Shown here piece by piece: positions 48,843 to 60,800 of a DNA stretch of 64,000 nt. The notes beneath the pieces are model-generated. The model was not told the DNA's origin. It worked only from the letters and a program-made list of their open reading frames with translations, and made no database searches. Every line of letters starts with the position of its first letter. The stretch's first letter is position 1. The stretch is from Siphonodentalium dalli (taxonomy: Eukaryota > Mollusca > Scaphopoda > Gadilida > Siphonodentaliidae): positions 83,179,980-83,243,979 of the forward strand of contig CP136063.1 of the NCBI GenBank assembly GCA_032622095.1, given 5' to 3'. A program made the translations under genes and the position numbers.

Positions 48843-51800
48843 ACCCTTGAGTCCGGAATCCAGTTTCAAAATGACGCTGGAATCCGGAATCCAGCTTCAA
48901 ATTGACCCTGGAATCCGGAATCCAGTTTAAGAAACAAATACCGATTTCACGTTCAGTTTACATGATATTATAGATCTTATATTCAATACAATGGAACCAT
49001 GATCACCATGGAAACAAGCCTTTGGCTTTATGGTGTTATCCTTGTGCTTTTTTATTATTTATAATTTATTTATATTTTAATACTCATTACCCACCACCCC
49101 ATCCCGCCACCCATAGTATCTTATGCGCCGCAGGCGCTCGTATAGAGGTTAGTACCCACCCACCACCCCATCCCGCCACCCATAGTATCTTATGCGCCGC
49201 AGGCGCTCATATAGAGGTTAGTACCCACCCACCACCCCATCCCGCCACCCATAGTTAGTAACCTCTATACACCACCCCATCCCGCCACCCACAGTTAGTA
49301 ACCTCTATACGAGCGCTTGCGGCGCATAAGATACTATGGGGGGATGGGGTGGTGGGTGGGTACTTTTTTCGCATATTTATAAAAAATAGTTGGCCTGTTT
49401 CATAACTAGGTACCACTAAACAACAAAGACTAGGTTATTACCCAGCAAATTGTCTGATCGGTAGTGTTTTGATCATTTATAATTTCGAGATGAACATTCT
49501 TAAAAAGTGTGGCGTATCCATCACCTTTTCTACAGGAAGTCAACAAATTTTATCATTAAGGTATCGGTAAGTGGTGATGGATACACTGCATCTATTTATA
49601 GGGTCGTATCATTCCCTGCTCGCATCGCTCGCAAGCCCCTAATTCGAACCCTAATCTGTCTCAGGGTACATATACATGACAGTCGATGATGACGTTCCAA
49701 GCGCCTGTGGTACCGTGACTGCGCGAGTACGACAGTAAACTCAGTAGTACTCACCGTGTAAGCTGTGGGTGGTCGGAGTGTTCGAAAGTAATCCCCGGAC
49801 GTTGGTCCATTCCGTTTCCGTGTCGGCAAGAAGAAACCGACCACTGGGGTAATCTTCGTCTCTGGCTATCCTTCGCACAGCGACGTACATTTGGTACCGG
49901 CTGATCCCCCTGGCCTTCACCCAGGAGTCAATAGCATATTTCTCCTTTAACATCGCTTTCAACTCAGACAGTTTTACAGTGTTGCTCAGTTCAGCAACAA
50001 AACTCCTCATCTCGGGGTGAGTTCCGTCCCGAAATGACAACCTACACATTGTTTCTAGCAGCATACCGGTAAACACGCGAAATTTATGGGAATCCAATTT
50101 CGATGCAATGGCCTTGACACTAATTAGGAATCTACACTTCGGACAACCGCCGCAAATAATGACCGGAAAGATAAAGAGCACCGTATACAAACGAATATAT
50201 ACGGACTAAGTCCTATAAGAGTGTGCATCAGATTGGATCCCATATAAAATTCATGATATTATGATCTATTATGACCAAATGAGTAACCAAATTGCAATAT
50301 TTCACCCGAAATGGAATCCGTTTATATAAATACATGAATCCGGAATCCAGCTTAATTTGTGTCTTGAATCCGGCGTATACGGGTCCATAAATGGGTCGAA
50401 TCCGGCGTACGAAAAGGGGGGGGGAAGGGGCCCTCGTATAGTTGACTGGTTAGCATTATTTTTGGGCAATTAATTGATTCTGATAACTGAAGCGGCATTT
50501 CAAAAATTGTTGTTGTTGCTCGAATCTGATATGGGGACCACCATCGAGTCGGATTGAGTACCTTCATGGCAAAAGTGAATGTTGAGTTTATGAATTTCTC
50601 ATGGCGTGATAGAAACGTTACTATAAAGATCCAATAATCAACGATATTGCCAGTACTTTTTGGTTAGCAAACAATCCAGTATTTTGTAAATTGTAAGTAA
50701 AATTATTATAGTTATATTATCTTGTTGTTTCGCAGTAGTGATAACCTTTATAAAAATATTTTCTTTGTTTGTTCTTTATAGGTTTCTCTATATTGATGAT
50801 CATACTACTGCGGTTCCTGGCAAGAATAATAGTATGGCTTATTCTAGCACTGTCAATCATTGGTAGTATAGGTAAGTCATATATTTTTATACCCCTACTT
50901 TCTGAAGAAAGACTTTGTCCATCTGTCTCTCCATCCATCGGTCCAGACATTTATCTCGGCCATGGTTTATCGGATCTCAATTAAATTTGTTTTGGAGGAT
51001 AACCTTCGGGACTGCTTCAAAAGAGGATGACATTTGCAATTTCCGTTTGTGAGTTATCCTTTTTTGTTAATTTGGAAATTGTGGTTTCTGTCCATCTGCA
51101 CAGATATCTCAGCCATGGCTTATCAGATTTCAATGAATTTTGTATGGACGTTCTTACATAGGGAGTGCTTTCAAAAGAGCCATATGACATTGTTTACATT
51201 TTATGTTCTAGTGTTATCTTTATTTATTAGGAAGTAAATAGGCAGAACACCTCGCATGTCTTAATTGAGAATCTTTTATCGAATGCATTGCAGATGGCGC
51301 AAGTATATATTTCATGATTGCTGAGTTTGAGTGAAATGTGAATTTGCGTCGTCCGCAGCGAGTTATGGTATGTTTTGAGATATCTCTTTAGAGGTGCCAC
51401 GATTATTGATTTTGATAATCGATAATCGGTTGTCAATAATCGACTATAATCGATTAATCGTACCTAATAACTTCAGTGGAAGATTTCCGTAATATGGCCT
51501 ATTGGCTGGGGGCTGGTTAAATGCACTGTCGCTGATTGTGGCATCGGCTGATGTAATTTTTTACATTAATAAAGTGCATCATAAACCACTGTTAATGACC
51601 AATGAACACAATGTATTGAATACCACCACAGTTCTCGGCGATGTTATGATTATAATATTTGTGAGTTCATTTGAACGAACGTTGCGATTGATTTCAGTTA
51701 TGAATAGCCAAACATACAAACAATATAAAAGTAGGAAAGTTAGAAACTATAAGTTTCATCAAACATCCAGTGCGTGGTTAACAATCACAAACGTGTGCCC

Positions 51801-54800
51801 CCACCCGCAAATTACAGGACTTAGAACAAGTTAAGTATGATACACGATAACCTGTATTAGTAACATCTAAGGTGACAGTCGGCACATTTCAAAGCCATAG
51901 TGCCACCTGTCAAGTTTAAATTTATATACAACGACGTCGCCATAAGTTCAAAGCTGCAGTGCCACCGATTTGTAGAATATACAATGGGCCGAAGAGTAAC
52001 CATGTAGCATCATCAAATGAACTGCCGAGTGTTTGCAACATAAGTTAGTAGTGCTCATGTTGTCGGAATCTCTTTGATTATATTGATGTTGTTAACCCTT
52101 CGGTTGTAGATTAAACTGTGTAAAAGAAACACCGTATTCAATAATACCCGGCATTTTCCGACGTCTGAAATAAATAACGCAGATTAATCGACTATGGCAA
52201 TGGTAATCGATTATCGGCTTTATCAACGGTTCATCGATTATACGATTAATCGTGGCACCCCTATATCTCTTACCAAATTATGTGTAAATAAATTAAGGGT
52301 TTGAACAAGTTATGTCAGTTTAAGGTCGCTGTAGACATCTTGTGTTTGTTATTTAAGTAGGTATGTTTTCAGATACCTCTACCAAATTATGTGTATATAA
52401 ATTAGTGGTTTGAACAAGCCATGTCCGTTTAAGGTCACTAGATATTTTGTGGTTGTTATTTTGAACTCCTGCAGGAAAATAATCTTATCAATTGAGTTAA
52501 TTTTGAAAAATCAACAAGTCAATAATTAAGAAATTTGAACATTTCAGCCGCCACAGCATTCCTATGGTGGACGTTTATTACATTTAAAGACAGATTAGAC
52601 GAAAAAGAAATATTAAAGATCCCGTTGTTGGACGTGGAGATTAACGGAGAGACGTCATTCCTTGTGTATTCTATCATCGCCACCGTTCTTACTGTAAGTT
52701 ACACTCTCAGTCTGATTTATATAACGAGGAAAGAAATTCTGCCATGACTGGCAACTTGTAGTAAAGAAATGCATTCCTACGGTCCAAATGTATCATTTAC
52801 AGCCATTTAAACTAATCAAGTAAGATTACATAAATTAGTTACCATTATCAATATTTAAATTTGATGCTACTATATCAGCTGACAGCATATTACTATTATC
52901 ATGTGGTTTAAATTATTGGAGAACAGGTCAAAATAATCACCTTGTTCACTCTGGTGTTTCGTTACAATAGAACTACGTCTGTCGTCCTTCCGTGGACACA
53001 AATCTGTTCAGAGTTTTCTCAGTCGTTTTTTTTATCATTTTCTGTAAAACTTGGAACAGACGTCAACCACCATTGGAACCTGTGCACTGCGATTATGACA
53101 TCTGACATTCTTTTTTTGGTGGAGTTATCCCCGTTTTTCGACTTAGAAATTTTTCGCAACAAGCATAATTTTGTCCGAGCTTTTATTCCTACATTTTTCG
53201 GTAAATAAGTTTAGGATTAGGGTTAGGGTTAGGGTTGTGCACCTGCAATGGGAATCTCTTATTTTATTATTTTAACTAAATGTTTACTGACATGTGAAAC
53301 ATCTTAGAGTTTTAAAAACCGGGAGGGTATCATTAGTCCCATTGGGACAGTCACACCTATAGTTTTGTATTTTCTTTCAAGTTTTTGGAATATGAATTGC
53401 ATTGATAACAAATTGTTGTTTTCCTTTTTCCAGGTAATATTACTTCTTGTTATCCTGGTGATGCGTAAGAGGATATCGCTTGTTGTTAACCTTTTCCACG
53501 AAGCAAGCAGTTGCCTCGGATCCATGCCATGCCTGCTCATCCAGCCGATATGGACGTACATATTACTTCTCATATTCTTCATTTACTGGGTGGCCATTCT
53601 TGCCTACATGGTTACTTCAAGTAAGTAAAATTATAAGGCCAAAGGCCTAGCAAAGTCAATTTCCCCGTTTCTCAGGTCCAACATATTTTTAAAAGCATGC
53701 AAGCATGCGATTTTTAATTTAATTTTTTATGTCTGGGGCACACGCAAATGAAGCATGCCATCCCTGGATCGGCTAGCTATGGGTTTAATATCAGTTGCCT
53801 GTGGCCATTATTACCCAAACAAATGTCGACAAAAGTTAGCTTATAGTCTCCATATGATTTATATATTTCACTCATTAAAGTATAATTTCGGTGCAGTTTG
53901 TATAAACGTACCGCAATTAATTCTAGACCGATTATAAATTTTTTCTGACATATAAACTTTCCCGGGCCCCATTAGCAATCAGTATTCACTGAATCATTTA
54001 TATCTATTGGATGGACTAAATGACATCGCAGATTACTGCTTGGCATACAACTCCCCATGAGCATAAATATTGTAAATACACTCAACTTTATATTCGCCTT
54101 GTCGGCTCATCTCTCTAACTCTTGTTTGTTTATCTGGGAACGCGATCTAAGTGTCAGGAATTGTGTCCCAATCCCAATTGTTGTATGTATATATGGCAAT
54201 AAAACATATTTAACCTAATATAAACTGCGAAAATAAAAGTTTTACATGTGGGGTTTCGGAACCATGAGCGCGGGCCTGATTGGTCAAGCGACGCATCCTT
54301 CGATGCGCAAGTAATTTCATTGGCGCGATTCCTCCCGTTTGAAATAATTAACTCCATGGGAGTCACTAGACCGAGATGTTGATTTTAATGAAACCTTGGT
54401 CTAGTTTGAATGAGACTGGTTGGTAACGCAATAAAAAATGTAGTCTTAAAAGGTGACATCATTTAAAACAATAGCATTGTTTTTCTTTTCAGCGCGACCA
54501 GGAGTTGATAAACATGGCTTCGTCAAATACGTGAAACATGATTTGGTGGCTTATATGTGGTGGTATCATGTCATCGGCCTCATATGGACGAGTGAGTTCC
54601 TCGTTGCCTGCCAACAAATAATCATATCTGGTGCTGTAGCCAAATGGTATTTTAGGTAAGTTTTATATCTACGGTAATGTTCTAAATAATCAACCACTAA
54701 ACCACAGCAGAATTATAGGAAATTTTTCAGGATTTCCCATAATTCTGCTATGGTTAAAGGGTCATATACTTTGGGCATTACTGTAGCATCATTGTACACA

Positions 54801-57800
54801 TAGTCTTGATGAGAATGTACGCTATACCAGGTTTGGCACATTCTGAATACAACTGTTATATGTATCAGATTGATGGAGGAAATGAAGCAGGATGAGTATT
54901 CATTGCTTTGTGAACAAAATATCATTTATGATCGAATTAGCCATGTCTCAATCAGAATAACAAATTGAGATTGCCTTGAACTCCTGTCAAGCTTGAAAAT
55001 TGTTACCTGATTTTTAACACGCCTCATCCAGTCTAGACTGTGATGATCGTACCTGCGACCTAACCACGTCGGTTACGGGAATCATTAAAAATGAGACATT
55101 TCAACGAGAGTTGAGCTGTGTATCAGTTTGAACATGGGTTAGACAGTGAACACAGGAAGGATCTACCATTATCAAAATTGTAAACGATTCCTATATTACG
55201 AATGTTAACTATTACTATATGATTACTGGCACTGGCACATATATATGTATCAGGTTTCAACTATAATAGTTGAATATGAACATTGCCTTTTAGTGATTTG
55301 ATAAAAGAGACCTGCAGTTCATTCCGCTTTATAGAATACCGTCCGTGCAGAGGCTTTTGTGTTCGATTAAGCGATTATTCAAATATGTGAAACATGTTCC
55401 AGTGAGAATATAAGTTACATGTTTAGGATATTGGACCCATATATTGGATTTCAAGTGTTGGGATCTCTGTCAGTTCATCAACTCTGATATCTCAACCCCA
55501 TGTAAATTCAATCTCAATGAAATTTGGTGTGGAGGTTCAACTTCACACGAGGGTCCATTCTTGAAGTTTATATTCTTTGTTAGAGTTTTCCTTTCTTGTT
55601 TATCTGGAAAGTGTATTATACATACTGAAAACTTGGCAGATATTTAGTACCATGGGAACTTATGTACATGTGATGAGGTCTGCCTGTCTTTTTTTTATCG
55701 AGTTATCCCCTTTTTATGACCTAGAAATTTGCACAACATCCGTAATTTTGTCCGAGCTTGTATTCCTTCATTCTAGTCAATTGTTTTGAAACTTGGCACA
55801 GATATTTATTTATAAACCATGTGAATTTATGCACCTGCGATTATGAGGACCATCCAACTTTTTTAGTGGTGTTATCCCTCTTTTTTCTCTTAGAATTTTT
55901 TTTGCAACATGGATAATTTTGCACGTGTTTGTAATCCTTGTGTGGTTTTATTTTCGAAAACAAAAAAAATGTTAATAAAGCTACACTTAATGCAGCCCAA
56001 TTGCACTGGGGGGGGGGGGGTATCTTTAGTTTCATTGGGACAGTCCAACCTCTAGTTTTCATTCATGTAGATATCTAAAAAATTAATGTGGGGATTTTAA
56101 AAGAGTGATGTACAGAATTGGTAATAACATGCCATTTTCTGAGTTCACATTTTATGCCATGTAGTTCTTCTTTCTTTATATGGAAATGTTGATTTTCCCT
56201 GCTCGCATGTCTGTCTTTTTGTGAATTTTGGTGATACTAGTGGGATAGCATCACTAAATCCCCCCTCTGGGGACCTCATTCTGCCATGGGTGTGGTTGTG
56301 TATGTACCCATTTTCTCTATGTTTTATTTTCTTTCTTTAGGTCTAAACGTGAACATAGCTTTCCGATATGTGGTTCACTGTACACGACAGTGTTATACCA
56401 TTTGGGATCAGCTGCTTTTGGTGCTCTTGTTATTACGGCTGTGAAGTTTCCTAGATGGGTGCTCATGTATATTAATAAAAAGTAAGTGTTAGATAAGTCA
56501 ATGTCTTTATTGAGTTCAGAAACCGGCCAGGTCTGCCTTCTTCTGGCAGAGTTACGGCCCTTAATTAGTTCATTTTGTGAATTATGATCACAATCGCACA
56601 AAAACTTTGAACTTCCTCAACAGTGTTGTGTATGATAGCCAGTTACAATTGATGCATTTACAATCCACACCCATGTTTGCCATAGCTACTGCAACTCAAC
56701 CCTGCATCTCTGAAGCGATTCCTTTAAAGGCACGTGAGGCCTTAGTTGTCGAAAATATTCATATTTGTTCCAATCACCGTAAACAGAAAAACATTAAAAC
56801 GCACACAGTTTCGTTCATATATACCATGACCATCGCGTAAACAGCATGTTATCATAAAGATTTACTATATTTTACCTTAGCAAGAGCCTGATTGTGTTAT
56901 AGAAGACAGCACAATGCTGCTGGCTAATCACACACAAATGACATAAACGCTCTTTATTCGTTCCATATAAGGAATTCACCCACAAAGAACGCTCTTTATG
57001 TTTATCATCATAATATAAACAAACACCAGAAAAGTAACTTTTTATGCTTTTGTTTACATAACAATGGTCAAAAATATGACAATAACATACTGTTTATGCG
57101 ATATTTCTTATTTGTATACGGAGAAAGTCTTCTACATTTTGTTGTTCTTTCTGTTTGTGGCGGTTTTTGTCGGGTGGAAATATTTTCACAGGATACCCAC
57201 CGCCAAGGCCAACCGTACCTTTAATATGGCCTCCAAACACAGTGATGGGTAGTGCAAAACAAATAAAATATGTTTTCACATAAGTGACAAGACAATAAAT
57301 TGATAATATTCAAATTTTGTTTTATTGTGACAGATAGTTATTAAAAGGAAAGTCCCCCTTTTTAAGTTCGGCAAATCAGCCAAATTTTTAGCTTTCATTA
57401 GCAAATATCATGTCATATTTTCACCCCAAAAATATTGGCGTAGTGGCAGAAGTTTAGTATGAAGTTATCCCACAAGGCTAGCTAGCATCACCAAATTCAC
57501 CATCTGCTTAGGCCTCAACTGCTGTGGGAGACCTAGGATCAGATTGAATTTCCCCAGTTGAAGATGGTGATGTTCACACATTATTCACCTTGATTATGCA
57601 TTTTATCTTCTGCAAATAAGGGGATATAGAAACTTCCCAGAAGGGGAAAAAGCAACTAGAACAAGATACTTTCCAAAAGATGAGGCCAAAGCATGAGGTA
57701 TCCAGAAGGTGAATTTGGTGGTGCTAGTCTGCTGTGCGGGATAGCATCACTGAACTCACCCTCTGGGAACCTCATTCTGCAAATGACAGACACACTATTT

Positions 57801-60800
57801 ACAGGCTTGTTGAGACCCATTTAATACATTGCGCCAAAAAAGGGTCATACTCTCTTCGCCTGACTCAACATTAGCACATCTCTGGCACATCCAACGTGTG
57901 TTTGATTAATATGTCAAGCCAGCTGACACAACATTAAAGACCCTGTGCCAATGCATTCTCTTATCACCTCGCATATACAAGAGAATGCATTGGCCTAACT
58001 ATATATATATTTTTTATCAATTTGTCTTACATTCCTTAACACTTTTTATCATTTTTTATCATTTTTTCTTACATTCCTTAACATAATAACTTTAGTAAGT
58101 CTGAAAAGAATGGAATGAGATTTGATATATGAGTTTACTAGCCCAAAATACAGGTCACGTGCGATTTTGGGTTCCACCCATCAATTTTCACCAGAGTTGC
58201 GGCACTTTGTTGGAATTAACACATGACCTACAGTATTGACCTAAATAATCGACTCCTTAACCACAGCAGAATTATGGGTAACTCTTCAGGATTTAGTCGG
58301 AAATATGGCTTGTTGACATTTATCGGAAAGCTCTCACTGAGAGCTTTCTGATGAATGGCAACAAGCCATATTTCCGACTAAAATTAATACCCATAATTCT
58401 GCTGTGGTAAAGGAGTCGATAATTTAGGGGATTACTGTATTTTTCCACGCCCTAGCAATGCTCTTGTTTATCTTGCAGATTAAAAAGTTCACAGAGTGAT
58501 TGTGCTCAATATTGCCTTAAGTGTTGTATATGCTGCTTGTGGTGTTTAGAGAGTTGCCTCCGATTCCTGAACGCAAATGCTTATACGATAGTTGGTGAGT
58601 ATCTGTTAATTTAAACTGAAAATGCTAATACGATTTTCTGTGGGAGCCTCTAAATCTGATGATTTATGCTAATAGTCAGAAGGAGACTAATGTCTATAAA
58701 TACATGCCTGCTGTGCAGGATAGCGTCACTAAATTCACCCTCTGGGGGGGACCTCATTCTTCAAATGACAGGCACACTAAACTCAGGCTTGTACGTGTCG
58801 CCCGCATGCAATGGAGTACATGTAAGTCATACATTTAGTATTGATACTCGTACAAAAGGTGCATAATTATGTACAGCCATCATAACAAATTTTTACAGAG
58901 AAATAAGCAACACCTCTCCATGATTTTTGTTAGCAAAACGTGCTGAAGTAAAAGAAACTTGCAGATCCAAATAAGCAATGGATAAGGTGGAAATTTATGA
59001 TGAAATTAAACTTGCATGCATGTTTATTTTGAACACAAAGAGTCACCGATTATATTTATAGCCAACAAACTTTATATTTTGCCTGTTTCACTCAGTTCAT
59101 TTTAACTTGTGTTATTTTTTGTTGCTAACTGTTTGTACTTCAAATAACTCTGTTTATATTTCCAGCGATTGAAGGCAAAAATTTCTGCAGTGCTTCTAGA
59201 AAGGTAAGTTCCATTATTTGATGCTGACTCAATTACAACAAATATGTCACAAATATATGTTTAACCCTTTGAGTGCCAGGTCGATTTTTGTATCAACCCA
59301 TATACCCTGTGCCAATGCATTCTCTTATATATGCGAGTCGACCATAGGTCGCCTCGCATATATAAGAGAATGCATTGGCCTAACATTTTTTTTTTTTTTT
59401 TTTTACAATTTTTTACAATTTTAATAATTTATTCTTATATTCTTTAACAGACTTGTTTTGTAGGTTTAGGGCCGATGAGATCGGCCCCTGGCACTCAAAG
59501 GGTTAGTGTGTTCTTAGGCACCCTCCTCTCATGAAAACGGCATAGATACACATTTATACTTCTTAACCTTTTCTTTATTAAATAGATTCTCTCATTCAGT
59601 TATAAAAGTATATATTGGAGTTGTCTATTATTCATTTGTATGGAATGTTCAGGTAATAAAAGCAGACGACACGCAGAAGAAAAGATAATACAAGTGCAGA
59701 AGGATTCATAGTCATTGGTGGGGAACTTCAATCTGATCCTAGGTCTACCAGTCTACCATAGCAGTTGAGGCCTAAGCAGAATGGGGTTCCCAGAAGGTGA
59801 ATTTTGGTGATACTAGTGGGATAGCATCACTAAATCCCCCCTCTGGGGACCTCATTCTGCAAATTACTGGCACACTATTTGCAGGCTTGCTTGAGTCCCA
59901 TTAATCTGCATTGTTTGGTTTACTGTTTTTAATTTGTCCTTTCACCTTTGCAGGCATTCACGCTATTGGTCAGCAATGCCCTCCGAGTGGCTGCTATAAA
60001 TACTGTCGGTGACTTCATCCTATTCCTGGGTAAGATAGGAATCACAGCTTCCACGGCGGCGGTCGGAATAGTGTGGCTCAAGGTTAGCAGAATAGATTTA
60101 TTGAAAAATTGAAGCACTTACTAACGAAGCAATCATTGGTTTATTTTTTGGCGAATGGTACACAATGGAGCTTTCCATACATATTCACTTGTGGGAGGAG
60201 CTTATTTTTGGGTGCAAATTTTGTGGCAGTTAGGATTGGGCTGGACCCAAGAATTAATGATGAAATACGTGTTCAAGTGGATTCTAGCATAAAAGCGAGT
60301 CTGGATTCCTTGCTATTGAGCTTGAAGATTTTATTCAGCCAAGAAATGAACAAATTCAAAAAGTCTGGGCACAGTATTCAAAAAGAGTCATTAAAGGTCC
60401 AGTTGGCGAAAATAGAAAGTTTGCGAACTGAAACTCTAGTTCAAAAGTGAAGAAAACATATATGGATCACAGGGTGAATGTTTTGCTCTAGCATGGCAAA
60501 GAATCAAGTGTTTTTATGTATGTAAATTGGAACATGCCGGGTATTTTTCACCCCCAAAGCAGAAGAAATAGTAATTTAGGGGCATTAAATAAAGAATTTA
60601 TTTTTGCTGAAAAAGAATTATCATGCTATCGAGAAGATTGTTTTCAGAATGTCTGTCTGATATATATAGTATTCTGTTATCTCCCTTTCAGAGCCGAGAA
60701 GATTTATATTTCTACGCCATTCCTGTATTACTGACATGTGTCTTTGCATACTTCGTTGCTCACTGCTTCCTTTCCATATATGAGGTGAGTAAACTCTGTA

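Noticed and set aside
48622-48900. Frames with poly-glycine or poly-proline runs (also 39897-40133)
   Set aside because: They read through the poly-C tracts and are low complexity.
49022-49258. Frame with repeated [11 protein letters not shown] peptide
   Set aside because: Translation of the GC-rich tandem units; no splice or start support.
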